Shown here piece by piece: positions 11,542-20,776 of a DNA stretch of 58,014 nt (positions are counted from its first letter, which is position 1; each line of letters begins with the position of its first letter). The notes beneath the pieces are model-generated. The model was not told the origin of the DNA. It was given only the letters and a program-made list of their open reading frames with translations, and ran no database searches. This DNA is from Pseudooceanicola lipolyticus (lineage in GTDB: Bacteria > Pseudomonadota > Alphaproteobacteria > Rhodobacterales > Rhodobacteraceae): positions 1 through 58,014 of the forward strand of contig NZ_PGTB01000014.1 of assembly GCF_002786325.1 (NCBI RefSeq). The letters run 5' to 3'. Made by a program: the position numbers and the translations under genes.

Positions 11542-12575
11542 TGGCGCAGCGGTTGGTGCTGCATGTCGGCGACTGCAAAACCGGCTCGACCATCCTGCAG
11601 ACCATGCTGGGCAACGGCGACTGCCGCCCCGAACGGCTGTGCCTGTTCACCCCCGGCAACGGCGTGCACGGGGCGTTGGCGCGCAGCTTGGGCGACCGCA
11701 AGTCGCTGTATCCGGCCCGCTGGAAAGGGGCGGCGCGACGGCTGGCCGAGGCCGAATGGGACGTGGCGGTGCTGTCTTCGGAACTGTTCGAGTTCATCGC
11801 GCCGCAGGCCGTGGCCGAGGCGCTGCGCACGCATCTGCCGCAATATTGGGACAGCACCACCGTGGTTGCCTATATCCGCCCGCATATGGGACGGGCGCTG
11901 TCGCAATTTGCCGAGAACGTGAAGCTGGGGCATGAAATCGGAGATTTTCCCGATTTCGTCGCCCGCTTCGAACAGGTCGGGCGACTGAATTATGCCAAAC
12001 GCCTGGCCCGCTGGCGCGATGCCTTCGGCGACCGTCTGGTGGTACGTCCGTTCCTGCGCGACCGGCTGCAACGCCGCGATGTGCGGCACGACTTCCTGTC
12101 GCTGATCCTGAACGGCGACGACTACACGCTGGCCGATAGCGGGCAGGATGACAATGCCTCGCTGCCGCTGGCCGACCTGGCGCTGATGCGGATGATTCAA
12201 CAGCGGTTCCACGCCAGTCCTGACATTCCCGACGACAATCGCGTCACGTTCGGCAAGCAGTTCGGACGCCTGCTGCGCGACCTGCCCTCGCCGCGCCCGG
12301 CGGACAAGCTGCGGCTGCCGCGCGCGGTTTATGACCGGCTGTATGACGATTGCCGCGCCGATGCCGAACGGATGGACGCCGAATGGTTCGGCGGCCCCTG
12401 TTTCCTGCCCGAACTGGAAGCGGCGCGTGACACCGTGACCGACAGTGACCAAAGCCTCGCCGCCGAGGACCATTTCGATCCCGAAACGCTGCGCCTGGTC
12501 ACCGCATGGGCCGAGCTGATCCAGCGCCAGATGCGGGACGAGCCGAAACAGTTCGGCCCGCGCCTGCGCGGGTAG
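11541..12575 (+). CDS. Sulfotransferase-like protein with PAPS-type P-loop
   Basis: This 344-residue protein starts inside the purL stop (TGATG), so it is translationally coupled to purL. The N-terminus LHVGDCKTGSTILQ resembles the 5'-phosphosulfate-binding loop (HxGxxKTGSTxLQ) of bacterial sulfotransferases. A region near VVAYIRPHMGRALSQF resembles the 3'-phosphate-binding segment (RxP...S). No signal peptide or membrane segment is seen. Such proteins often modify surface glycans or small molecules in roseobacters. Acceptor and true donor are unknown, and the coupling to purL probably reflects gene packing rather than a shared pathway. Confidence 0.65.
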
Positions 12576-12595
12576 CGCCTGCGCGGGCGGTCGGG

Positions 12596-13930
12596 TTACA
12601 GGTAATCCGACCGCTGCAGCCCGTATTTCGCCATCTTCTCGTTCAGGGTCCGGCGCGGCAGGCACAGCTCGTCCATCACCGACGCGATCGAGCCCTTGTG
12701 GCGCCGCATGGTATTGTCGATCAGCATCCGCTCGAAGGCTTCCACATATTCCTTCAGCGGCTTGCCCTCGGTGGTCATCACCGGTTGCATCTCTTCGTGA
12801 TCCGACATCAGCAGCGACGCGATGGTGCCCGAGCCGCGCCGCGACTGCAGCACCGCGCGTTCGGCGATGTTGATCAGCTGGCGCACATTGCCCGGCCAGG
12901 GCGCCTGCAGCAGCTGTGCGGCCTCCTGCGCCGAGACCTGCGGCGCGTCGCAGCCATATTCCTCGGCGAATTGTTCGCTGAGGCGGGTGAACAGCGTCAG
13001 GATGTCCTCGCCCCGCTGGCGCAGCGGCGGCACGGTGATGCGCAGCGCCGCCAGGCGGTAGAACAGGTCGGGGCGCAGCGCGTCCTCGCAGGTGCGCCCG
13101 GCCTCCTGCAGGTTGGAAATGGCGATGATCCGGGTCTCGGCCGGGGTGCCCTGTTCGTTGATCACGCTCAGCAGCTTGGCCTGCAGCGTGTCCGACAGCG
13201 CCTCGATATCCTCCAGCACCAGGGTGCCGCCGCGCGCCTCTTCCACCGCGGGCAACTGCCCGTCCTCGGGCCGCATCGGTCCGAACAGGCGGCGCGACAA
13301 CGCGTCTTCCTCGAAGGCGGCGCAGCTGATCAGCACGAATTTCTTGCCCGCGCGGCTGCCCACCGCGTGCAGCGCATGCGCCACCAGCGTCTTGCCAGTG
13401 CCGGTTTCGCCGTCGATCAGCACATGCCCGTCGGCCTGCCCCAGGTCGAGGATATCCTCGCGCAGCCGCTCCATCACCGGGCTGGCGCCGATCAGCTTTT
13501 TCATGATCTGGGTGCCGCCCGACATCTCCTGGCGCAGCGCCCGGTTGTCCATGGTCAGCCGCCGCGCGCCGGTGGCGCGCTTGGCCAGTTCTGACATCCG
13601 GTCGGGGTTGAACGGCTTTTCCAGGAAATCGAAGGCACCGACGCGCATCGCCTCGACCGCCATCGGCACGTCGCCGTGACCGGTGATCATGATCACCGGC
13701 AGCGCGCTATCCGAGCCCATCAGCTTTTTCAGGAACTGCATCCCGTCCATGCCGGGCATCTTGATATCCGAGATGACGATGCCGGGATAATCCGGCCCCA
13801 GCACCTTCAGCGCGTCCTCGGCGCTGGAAAAGGTTTCGGTATCGTATCCGGACAGTGCAAGCCACTGGCTGATCGACTGGCGCATGTCCTGTTCGTCATC
13901 GACAATCGCGATCTTCATCGCCTGAGCCAT
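12596..13930 (-). CDS. dctD: DctD-like NtrC-family response regulator lacking the GAFTGA loop
   Basis: This 444-residue response regulator pairs with the sensor kinase encoded just upstream. The receiver domain (about 5-120) has phospho-acceptor Asp55 and Lys105. The AAA+ domain has a Walker A GETGTGKT at 174-181. The C-terminal Fis-type HTH ends with LPRRTLNEKMAKYGL. Where sigma-54 activators carry GAFTGA (about 217-224), this protein reads LFGPMRPEDGQLP. The Walker B region reads GGTLVLEDIE instead of the usual LDEI. It is therefore unlikely to activate sigma-54 polymerase and may work with the housekeeping sigma factor, as R. capsulatus NtrC does. C4-dicarboxylate transport control is the family role; no dct transporter is in the window. 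Start supported by GAGGTGA. Confidence 0.85.
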   Translation of the reverse strand: MAQAMKIAIVDDEQDMRQSISQWLALSGYDTETFSSAEDALKVLGPDYPGIVISDIKMPGMDGMQFLKKLMGSDSALPVIMITGHGDVPMAVEAMRVGAFDFLEKPFNPDRMSELAKRATGARRLTMDNRALRQEMSGGTQIMKKLIGASPVMERLREDILDLGQADGHVLIDGETGTGKTLVAHALHAVGSRAGKKFVLISCAAFEEDALSRRLFGPMRPEDGQLPAVEEARGGTLVLEDIEALSDTLQAKLLSVINEQGTPAETRIIAISNLQEAGRTCEDALRPDLFYRLAALRITVPPLRQRGEDILTLFTRLSEQFAEEYGCDAPQVSAQEAAQLLQAPWPGNVRQLINIAERAVLQSRRGSGTIASLLMSDHEEMQPVMTTEGKPLKEYVEAFERMLIDNTMRRHKGSIASVMDELCLPRRTLNEKMAKYGLQRSDYL

Positions 13931-13946
13931 TTTGCGTCACCTCATG

Positions 13947-15719
13947 TCATTCGGCGGCTTCCAGGCCGCCTTCCAGTATCGGCAGCTGCATTTCGAACAC
14001 CGCCCCGCCGCTGCGCCCGTTGCGGGCGGTCAGACGGCCTCCGTGGTCGTTCACGATCCCCGAGGAAATGGCAAGCCCCAGGCCAACGCCGTCACCCGGC
14101 TGCTTGGTGGTGTAGAACGGTTCGAAAAGCGACTCCAAATCCTCGATGCCTTCGCCATTGTCACGCACGGTCAACGTCACCGTCTGCCCCGCGGCGAGTA
14201 TGATCTCGACCTCCGGGTCATTCACTGATTTGGTGGCGTCCAGCGCATTGCGCAAGAGGTTCACCATCACCTGCTCCAGCCGCATCCTGTCGCCCATCAC
14301 CAGCGCCGGTTCATCCGGCAGGATCCGGGTGATGTGCACCTGCCGCTGGCGCAGTTGCGGCTCCATCATGCCAAGCGCCGAAGCCAGCGCATCGCCCATG
14401 TTTACAGGGGCAAATTTCTCGCCGCCCTTGCGGGCATAGCTTTTCAGCTGGCGGGTGATGGCGCCCATTCTTTCAATTAGATCGTCAATGCGCCCGAACG
14501 AGGCCAGCGCCTCTTCCGGCCGGTTCCGGCGCAGCAGCAGGCGGGCCCCGGCGAGGTAGGTTTTCATCGCCGCCAGCGGCTGGTTCAGCTCGTGGCTGAC
14601 GGCCGCCGACATCTCGCCCAGCGCCGCCAGTTTCGAGCTTTGCGCCAGGCTCTGTTCGGTCACCGCGAGGGTCTCCTGGACCCGTTCACGTTCGGCGATT
14701 TCCCGCTGCAGACGGACGTTTAGTGCGCGAAGTTCTGCCGACTCGCGCTGGAACAGCGCCATGCGCAGCGCGGTCTTGCGGCTGAGCGCGTAGAAGGCCA
14801 GCGCCAGCAGGATGGCAAATCCCATGATCTCCAGCGCCAGCACCCCGTTCACACGCTCGCGGATCGAGTTGTAGGTGGTGAACGAGGTCATCTTCCAGCC
14901 GCGGAAGGGAATCCGCGTCTCCATCCGCATCACCGCCTCGCCCTGGATATAGGTATCGGGTGGCAGGTTGGTCCAGTCGGCCGTGGCCTGGATCGCCCGC
15001 TCGATGGCGTTCTGCGGCGTGTGGCGCACCAGCGCCGCCTCTTCGGTCAGCCCGCGCCAGCGCGGTTCGGTGGCCAGCACGATATGCCCGGTGCTGTCGA
15101 CCACCAGCACCGCGTCGGAAATCCCCGCCCAGGCGCGTTCGAACTTGGCCAGGTCGACCTCGGCCACGATTACGCCGGGGGCCGCGTTCGCGCCTTCCAT
15201 GCGCCGGGAATAGGTAAAGCGATAGCCACCGGATTCGCGCGGAATAACCGAAAACACCGTGGAACTCGACCGGATAGCATTGACGAAATAGGGCTCGCTG
15301 CGGTGGATCGACCCCAGCCGGTTGCGATCGGTTGCCGCCACCGTGCGCCCGTCGCCATCCAGCAGCATCAGCGAGGCGGCGCTGATCTCTTCGACAAACG
15401 AGATCAGCCGCTGGGTCGACTGGCTGTAATCGTTCGAGTTCAACGCGCCGATCAGCGCCGGATCACGCGCCAGCAGCTGCGGCACGATGGCGTTGCGGCG
15501 CAATTCGCTGACCAGGTTGCCGCCATAGAGCGCCAGCCGCAGCTCGGCGCGGTTGCGGGTGCTTTCGGTGAACCGGTCGGTCAGCATCCGGTTGGTGGTC
15601 CAGACCGTCACCACCGCCGCCACCAGCAACACAAGCAGGGCCAGCCGCACCCGCCAACTGAGGGTGTCGGTGCGCGGCCAGATCAGGCTGGACGGTTTGT
15701 TGTTTCGCGGCTCCTGCAT
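13947..15719 (-). CDS. dctB: DctB-like membrane sensor histidine kinase
   Basis: This protein of about 590 residues has a short cytoplasmic N-terminus, a first membrane segment (about 24-42), a large periplasmic sensor domain of the dCache type, a second membrane segment near residue 300, a coiled coil, and the kinase core. The phosphorylated histidine lies in AAVSHELNQPLAAMK (about residue 374). The ATP-binding boxes include NLLRNALDA, VRDNGEGIE and GVGLGLAIS. It is followed on the same strand by the partner regulator gene 16 bases downstream. DctB proteins sense C4-dicarboxylates. The ATG at 15719 was chosen; a TTG two codons upstream is possible. Confidence 0.88.
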   Translation of the reverse strand: MQEPRNNKPSSLIWPRTDTLSWRVRLALLVLLVAAVVTVWTTNRMLTDRFTESTRNRAELRLALYGGNLVSELRRNAIVPQLLARDPALIGALNSNDYSQSTQRLISFVEEISAASLMLLDGDGRTVAATDRNRLGSIHRSEPYFVNAIRSSSTVFSVIPRESGGYRFTYSRRMEGANAAPGVIVAEVDLAKFERAWAGISDAVLVVDSTGHIVLATEPRWRGLTEEAALVRHTPQNAIERAIQATADWTNLPPDTYIQGEAVMRMETRIPFRGWKMTSFTTYNSIRERVNGVLALEIMGFAILLALAFYALSRKTALRMALFQRESAELRALNVRLQREIAERERVQETLAVTEQSLAQSSKLAALGEMSAAVSHELNQPLAAMKTYLAGARLLLRRNRPEEALASFGRIDDLIERMGAITRQLKSYARKGGEKFAPVNMGDALASALGMMEPQLRQRQVHITRILPDEPALVMGDRMRLEQVMVNLLRNALDATKSVNDPEVEIILAAGQTVTLTVRDNGEGIEDLESLFEPFYTTKQPGDGVGLGLAISSGIVNDHGGRLTARNGRSGGAVFEMQLPILEGGLEAAE

Positions 15720-15755
15720 AAGCAAAGGCTACGCCTGCGCGCGCCCGGGCTCAAG

Positions 15756-16424
15756 TCATGCCGGTGCAAGCACCCCGGTCAATGCGCGGAACATCGCGGC
15801 CCCATCGGTGCCGCCATGGCCCGCATCCGCCGCCCGTTCCGGGTGCGGCATCATCCCCAGCACCCGCCGGTTGGCCGACAGGATGCCGGCGATATCGTCC
15901 CGCGACCCGTTGGGATTTTCGGTATAGGTGAAGGCCACCCGGTCTTCGCCCTTCAGCCGCGCGATGGTGTCGTCATCGGCAAAATAGTTGCCGTCGTGAT
16001 GGGCGATCGGGATGCCCAGAACATCGCCGGCATTGTAGCCCTCGGTAAAGGCGCTGGCCGAGGTTTCCACCTTCAGGCCGACTGTCTTGCAGATGTATTT
16101 CAGATTGGCGTTGCGCAGCAATGCGCCGGGCAGGATGCCGGTTTCGGTCAGCACCTGAAAGCCGTTGCAGATGCCCATGGCATAGCCGCCGCGTTCGGCA
16201 TGGGCCACCACCGCCTGGCAGATCGGCGAGCGGGCGGCAATCGCGCCGCATCGGAGATAGTCGCCAAACGAGAACCCACCGGGAATGCCGACAATATCGA
16301 TGTCCTTGGGCAGGTCGCTGTCCTTGTGCCAGACCATGGTCACATCGGCGCCTGCGGCCTCGAAGGCCACCGCCAGATCCCGGTCGCAATTCGACCCCGG
16401 AAACACCACCACTGCTGCTTTCAT
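15756..16424 (-). CDS. purQ: Phosphoribosylformylglycinamidine synthase, glutamine amidotransferase subunit
   Basis: This 222-residue subunit releases ammonia from glutamine for PurL. It is a class I amidotransferase: the nucleophile Cys86 lies in [11 protein letters not shown], and the His-Glu pair lies in MMPHPERA near the C-terminus. It lies downstream of purS on the same strand across a 178-base gap in which no convincing gene or terminator is visible. Confidence 0.97.
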   Translation of the reverse strand: MKAAVVVFPGSNCDRDLAVAFEAAGADVTMVWHKDSDLPKDIDIVGIPGGFSFGDYLRCGAIAARSPICQAVVAHAERGGYAMGICNGFQVLTETGILPGALLRNANLKYICKTVGLKVETSASAFTEGYNAGDVLGIPIAHHDGNYFADDDTIARLKGEDRVAFTYTENPNGSRDDIAGILSANRRVLGMMPHPERAADAGHGGTDGAAMFRALTGVLAPA

Positions 16425-16602
16425 GCCTGCTCCTTCTCGGATCGCGGCCCTCGGCGCCCGGACTGCGCCTCTGCGCTTGGGCCTGCGGGGGCGGGATGAC
16501 CGGCAGAAACCACAATCATTGCGACGAGTCCAGCCAAGCTTGGCCGCCCTGCCCGGCCCAGACCGGTCGAACGCTCACCACGTTGCAAGTTGCGGCGCGG
16601 CC

Positions 16603-16833
16603 TCAGCCCATCTCGACGCTGTAGCTTTCGATCACCGTGTTGGCGAGCAGCTTCTCGCACATCTCGGTCACCTGCGCCTCGGTGGCGCCCTCGGCGAGGT
16701 CCAGCTCGATCACCTTGCCCTGCCGCACGCCGTTGACGCCGTCAAAGCCCAAGGCCCCCAGCGCGTGGCGCACCGCCTCGCCCTGCGGGTCCAGAACCCC
16801 GTCTTTCAGCATCACCCTGACAGTTGCGCGCAT
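16603..16833 (-). CDS. purS: Phosphoribosylformylglycinamidine synthase subunit PurS
   Basis: This 76-residue structural subunit bridges PurL and PurQ. It shows the typical MRATVRVMLKDGVLDPQG N-terminus and the segment GKVIELDLAEG. The ATG at 16833 is preceded by AAGGGGG. A longer in-frame start upstream lacks family support. It follows purC on the same strand by 99 bases, giving the order purC-purS-purQ. Confidence 0.96.
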   Translation of the reverse strand: MRATVRVMLKDGVLDPQGEAVRHALGALGFDGVNGVRQGKVIELDLAEGATEAQVTEMCEKLLANTVIESYSVEMG

Positions 16834-16932
16834 GATTGGCCCCCTTCGCTTCGGGCTGTGGATTGCGCAGGGGCGGCTTGAAGTCAAGCCGCGCCGGCGC
16901 AGATTGGGTTCGGATACGGGCCGGCGGCGGCC

Positions 16933-17694
16933 TCAGTTGATCAGCTTGGGCTTGGCCATGTGGGTCGCGTTCTTGGGCATCACGCCGAGGCGGCGGGCCA
17001 CCTCGGAATACGCATCGGTCAGGTTGCCCAGGTCGCGGCGGAACACGTCCTTGTCCAGCTTGCGGCCGGATTCGATGTCCCACAGGCGGCAACTGTCCGG
17101 GCTGATCTCGTCGGCCACGATCAGGCGCATGAAATCGCCGTCATAGACGCGGCCGATCTCGATCTTGAAATCGATCAGCCGGATGCCCACCGCCAGCATC
17201 ACGCCGGAGAGGAAATCGTTGACGCGCAGCGCCAGGCTGAGGATGTCGTCCATATCCTGCTGGCTGGCCCAGCCGAAGGCGGCGATATGTTCCTCGGTGA
17301 CCAGCGGGTCGCCCAGCTTGTCATCCTTGTAGCAATATTCGACGATCGGGCGCGGCAGTTGCGTGCCCTCCTCGATCCCCAGCCGCTTGGAAAACGAGCC
17401 GGCGGCATAGTTGCGCACGATCACTTCCAGCGGAATAATCTCGCAGCTGCGCACCAACTGCTCGCGCATGTTCAGACGCTTGAGAAAATGCGTCGGCACG
17501 CCGATCTGGTTCAGCCCGGACATGAAAAACTCGCTCAGGCGGTTGTTCAACACGCCCTTGCCTTCGATCACGTCCTTTTTCTGAGCATTGAACGCGGTGG
17601 CATCGTCCTTGAAATATTGGACGATGGTTCCCGGCTCGGGCCCTTCATACAGGATCTTGGCCTTGCCTTCGTATATTTTCTTGCGCCGCGCCAT
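16933..17694 (-). CDS. purC: Phosphoribosylaminoimidazole-succinocarboxamide synthase
   Basis: This 253-residue SAICAR synthetase joins CAIR and aspartate in purine synthesis. It has the N-terminal nucleotide-binding motif [18 protein letters not shown], the substrate-binding [12 protein letters not shown], and [12 protein letters not shown] near residue 200. The ATG at 17694 ([10 protein letters not shown]) matches homologues. The upstream in-frame extension is judged non-coding. Confidence 0.97.
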   Translation of the reverse strand: MARRKKIYEGKAKILYEGPEPGTIVQYFKDDATAFNAQKKDVIEGKGVLNNRLSEFFMSGLNQIGVPTHFLKRLNMREQLVRSCEIIPLEVIVRNYAAGSFSKRLGIEEGTQLPRPIVEYCYKDDKLGDPLVTEEHIAAFGWASQQDMDDILSLALRVNDFLSGVMLAVGIRLIDFKIEIGRVYDGDFMRLIVADEISPDSCRLWDIESGRKLDKDVFRRDLGNLTDAYSEVARRLGVMPKNATHMAKPKLIN

Positions 17695-17858
17695 GAAACA
17701 CCCTTCTAGGATCGCGGGCAGGGATGAGTCCCTGGCACCAGTGGAGCCGCTATAGATGAAGGTCCGCAGTGTCGCAAGCCGAGTACCGCCTCTTGCGTCC
17801 GGGGCGACGGACCTGCATATCTGTTTCCAACCACCGGTTATCAAAAAGGGCGGGAGTT

Positions 17859-18176
17859 ATGTCCACATTCAACGATCGCGAAAACGCCTTCGAAAACAAG
17901 TTCGCGCATGACGAAGAGATGATGTTCAAGGCCGTCGCGCGCCGCAACAAGCTGCTGGGGCTCTGGGCCGCCGAATTGCTGGGCAAAACCGGCGACGAGG
18001 CGACGGATTACGCAAAATCCGTCGTGCTGGCCGATTTCGAGGAGGCCGGGCACGAGGATGTCGTGCGCAAGGTCGTCAAGGATCTGGGCGGCAAGGCGGA
18101 TGCCGACGTGGTCCGCGCCAAGATGGAGGCGCTGATGCCCGAGGCGAAGGCGCAGATCCTGGCCGAGATCGGCTGA
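17859..18176 (+). CDS. DUF1476 protein, zeta-type inhibitor subunit of alphaproteobacterial F1-ATPase
   Basis: This 105-residue, largely helical protein starts MSTFNDRENAFENKFAHDEE. This N-terminus is the conserved inhibitory segment of the zeta subunit first described in Paracoccus denitrificans, which blocks ATP hydrolysis by F1. The ATG at 17859 is preceded by CGGGAG. It is divergent from purC and not near atp genes, as is usual for this family. Confidence 0.9.
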   Translation: MSTFNDRENAFENKFAHDEEMMFKAVARRNKLLGLWAAELLGKTGDEATDYAKSVVLADFEEAGHEDVVRKVVKDLGGKADADVVRAKMEALMPEAKAQILAEIG

Positions 18177-18214
18177 CGGGCCGCAGTCGCGGCAGACGTC
18201 CAACACCACTTACC

Positions 18215-18241
18215 CGGCCCGCCCGCACACCGGGCGGGCCG
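18215..18241 (+). terminator. GC-rich hairpin between zeta subunit and bmt
   Basis: A perfect 11-base-pair stem CGGCCCGCCCG/CGGGCGGGCCG with a five-base loop lies 38 bases after the zeta-subunit stop. There is no T run, so it may be a weak or Rho-assisted terminator, or a leader structure of bmt, which starts 32 bases later. Confidence 0.4.
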
Positions 18242-18273
18242 CTTGCCACGGGGCCCGAGCGAGGAGCTGAGCC

Positions 18274-19293
18274 ATGACCAACGCGCTGCGCGACATGCTG
18301 GACAGCCATGACGTGATCCTGGCCGATGGCGCCACCGGCACCACCCTGTTCAACATGGGGCTGGCTGCGGGCGAGGCGCCCGAGCTGTGGAACACCGAAC
18401 AGCCGAAGAAGATCACCGCGCTGTACCAGGGCGCGGTCGATGCCGGCAGCGACCTGTTCCTGACCAACACCTTCGGCGGCACCGCCGCGCGGCTGAAGCT
18501 GCACGGCGCCGAGAAGCGGGTGCATGAATTGTCGCGCGTCGGCGCCGAGCTGGGCCGCGAGGTCGCCGACCGCGCCGGGCGCAAGGTCATCGTGGCCGGC
18601 TCGGTCGGGCCGACCGGCGAGATCATGGAGCCGGTGGGCAGCCTGAGCCACGCGCTGGCGGTGGAAATGTTCCACGAACAGGCCGACGGGCTGAAGGAAG
18701 GCGGCGCCGACGTGCTGTGGCTGGAAACCATCAGCGCGCCGGAGGAATACCGCGCCGCCGCCGAGGCCTTTGCCCTGGCCGGCCTGCCCTGGTGCGGCAC
18801 CATGAGCTTTGACACCGCCGGGCGCACCATGATGGGCGTCACCTCGGCCGATATGGCCAAGATGGTCGAGGATCTGGACCCGGCCCCGCTGGCCTATGGC
18901 GCCAATTGCGGCGTTGGCGCCTCGGACCTGCTGCGCACCGTGCTGGGGTTTGCCGCGCAGGGCGGCGACCGGCCGATCATCGCCAAGGGCAATGCCGGGA
19001 TCCCGAAATATGTCGACGGGCATATCCATTACGACGGCACGCCCGAACTGATGGGTGAATATGCGGTGATGGCGCGCAACAGCGGCGCCAAGATCATTGG
19101 CGGCTGCTGTGGCACCCTGCCGGTGCATCTGGAACAGATGCGCGAGGCCCTGGACACCCGCCCGCGTGGCGCGGCGCCGACCTTGGAAGAAATCGCCGCG
19201 ATGCTGGGCGCGTTTTCCTCGGCCAGCGACGGCACCGGCGACGACGCGCCGGGCAACGACCGGCGCAGCCGTGGGCGCCGTCGGCGCGGCTGA
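18274..19293 (+). CDS. bmt: Betaine-homocysteine S-methyltransferase
   Basis: This 339-residue enzyme moves a methyl group from glycine betaine to homocysteine to give methionine and dimethylglycine. The N-terminal ILADGATGTTLFNMG motif and the zinc ligands Cys212 (GANCGVG), Cys278 and Cys279 (GGCCGTLP) are all present. The C-terminus is a charged, probably disordered Arg-rich tail. It is close to a corrinoid protein and a DUF1638 gene, a common Rhodobacteraceae one-carbon grouping. A GGAGCTGAG sequence precedes the start. The 200 bases after it (19294-19493) hold no recognisable gene. Confidence 0.93.
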   Translation: MTNALRDMLDSHDVILADGATGTTLFNMGLAAGEAPELWNTEQPKKITALYQGAVDAGSDLFLTNTFGGTAARLKLHGAEKRVHELSRVGAELGREVADRAGRKVIVAGSVGPTGEIMEPVGSLSHALAVEMFHEQADGLKEGGADVLWLETISAPEEYRAAAEAFALAGLPWCGTMSFDTAGRTMMGVTSADMAKMVEDLDPAPLAYGANCGVGASDLLRTVLGFAAQGGDRPIIAKGNAGIPKYVDGHIHYDGTPELMGEYAVMARNSGAKIIGGCCGTLPVHLEQMREALDTRPRGAAPTLEEIAAMLGAFSSASDGTGDDAPGNDRRSRGRRRRG

Positions 19294-19493
19294 GGCGCGG
19301 AAAGGACATGCTGACCGGTGGCGCGGGCGGCGATATCACCGAAGAAATGGTGCTGATTTAGGAACGCAGGGGCTGGGGCATATACCGGAACGCCGAGTGA
19401 AGGATCCGCCCCAGCCAGGGCCCGGCCTCGGCCCGGCTCCGGTCACACGAGCGGCAAGCCACTAAAAATTTTAATTTTCAAACCAGCCTCCGA

Positions 19494-20591
19494 TCAAAAC
19501 AGCGACAGCTGGTCGCCCCGTTCCACCGGCACCCGGAACAGATCGCATCTCAGCTTGGGCTGCGGCGCATCCAGGCCCAGCCGCCGGGCCGCGCGCCGGA
19601 ATCGTTGCTGCACCATCTCGGCATATTGCCCCTCGCCCCGCATCCGGTGGCCCCAGCGGGCGTCGTAATCCTTGCCGCCATGCATCTCGCGCAGCCGCGC
19701 CATGATGCGCCCGGCGCGGCCCGGCGCGTGTTCGGCCAGCCATTCCTGCCACAGCGGCGACACCTCCAGCGGCAGGCGCAGCATGATCCAGCTGGCCGAG
19801 CTTGCCCCCGCCGCCTGCCCGGCCTGCAACAGCGCCTCGAGCTCGTGATCGGTCAGCCCCGGCACCAGGGGCGAGGTCATCACCCGCACCGGCACCCCCG
19901 CCGCGCTCAGCCGCCGGATCATCTGCAGCCGTCGCGCCGGGGATGGTGCGCGCGGCTCCATCCGGCGGCTCAGATCGGCGTCCAGCGTGGTCAGCGAGAT
20001 ACCGACGCGCAGCAGCCCCTGCTCCGCCATCGGCGCCAGGATGTCCAGGTCCCGCTCGATCAGCGCGCCCTTGGTGACGATGGCCACCGGATGCTGGAAC
20101 GCCTGCAACACCTCCAGGCAGGACCGGGTGACGCGCCACTCCTTCTCGATCGGCTGGTACGGGTCGGTATTGGTGCCGATGGCAATCGGCGCCACCTGAT
20201 ACTTCCGCGATCGCAGCTCGCGCCGCAGCACCTGCGCCGCCTCGGGCCGCGCCACCAGCCGGGTTTCGAAATCCAGCCCCGGCGACAGGCCCAGATAGGC
20301 ATGGGTTGGTCGGGCAAAACAATAGATGCAGCCATGTTCACAGCCGCGATAAGGGTTGATCGAGCGGTCAAAGGGCAGATCGGGCGAACTGTTATAGGTG
20401 ATCAGGCTGCGCGGCGCTTCGGCGCGCACCTCGGTACGGAACCCCGGACGCGCCTCGGGGATGTCCCAGCCATCGCCCTCCTCGCTGCGCGCCGGTTCAA
20501 AGCGGCCGGCGGCATTGCTGACCGCCCCGCGGCCACGGCGGCGCGCCTTGTCGATGGGAAGATCCGAGTCCATCTGCCCGATATAGAACAT
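19494..20591 (-). CDS. PA0069-family radical SAM protein (spore photoproduct lyase-like)
   Basis: This protein of up to 365 residues has the radical SAM cluster motif CEHGCIYC (Cys84, Cys88, Cys91), preceded by SINPYRGCEHG, which is typical of the PA0069/SplB-like group. The C-terminus ends KLRCDLFRVPVERGDQLSLF. A LexA-type operator GTTC-N7-GTTC overlaps the very start of the gene, so it is probably induced by DNA damage and may act on damaged DNA. No substrate is proven for this family. The start is uncertain: the first ATG at 20591 lies inside the operator, and a second ATG at 20573 (MDSDLPID) may be the true start. Confidence 0.82.
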   Translation of the reverse strand: MFYIGQMDSDLPIDKARRRGRGAVSNAAGRFEPARSEEGDGWDIPEARPGFRTEVRAEAPRSLITYNSSPDLPFDRSINPYRGCEHGCIYCFARPTHAYLGLSPGLDFETRLVARPEAAQVLRRELRSRKYQVAPIAIGTNTDPYQPIEKEWRVTRSCLEVLQAFQHPVAIVTKGALIERDLDILAPMAEQGLLRVGISLTTLDADLSRRMEPRAPSPARRLQMIRRLSAAGVPVRVMTSPLVPGLTDHELEALLQAGQAAGASSASWIMLRLPLEVSPLWQEWLAEHAPGRAGRIMARLREMHGGKDYDARWGHRMRGEGQYAEMVQQRFRRAARRLGLDAPQPKLRCDLFRVPVERGDQLSLF

Positions 20592-20600
20592 AACGGGAAC
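20586..20600 (-). promoter_or_regulatory. LexA (SOS) box, GTTC-N7-GTTC
   Basis: On the minus strand the sequence reads GTTCCCGTTATGTTC, an exact match to the direct-repeat LexA operator used in alphaproteobacteria. It lies 13 bases before the second possible start of the radical SAM gene and covers the first one. LexA repression of the gene is the expected consequence. Confidence 0.72.
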
Positions 20601-20776
20601 ATGTGCAATTGTCGGCCGTTCGGTCGCTGAAATCGGCAGTGCCGGACCCGGTCAATCTGAGCGAAGCGTCGGTACAGGCACGGCCAGTGTCGCAAATTTC
20701 CTAGTGGGGCGGCAGCGGACAGGTCAAAAGGATCTTCAGGAAGGCCACCGCCCCGCCCGGACAAGGAAGCGCGCGC

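Noticed and set aside
18215-18241. SAH or SAM riboswitch in the leader of bmt
   Set aside because: The leader has one strong GC hairpin but does not match the conserved cores of SAH or SAM-II riboswitches as I know them.
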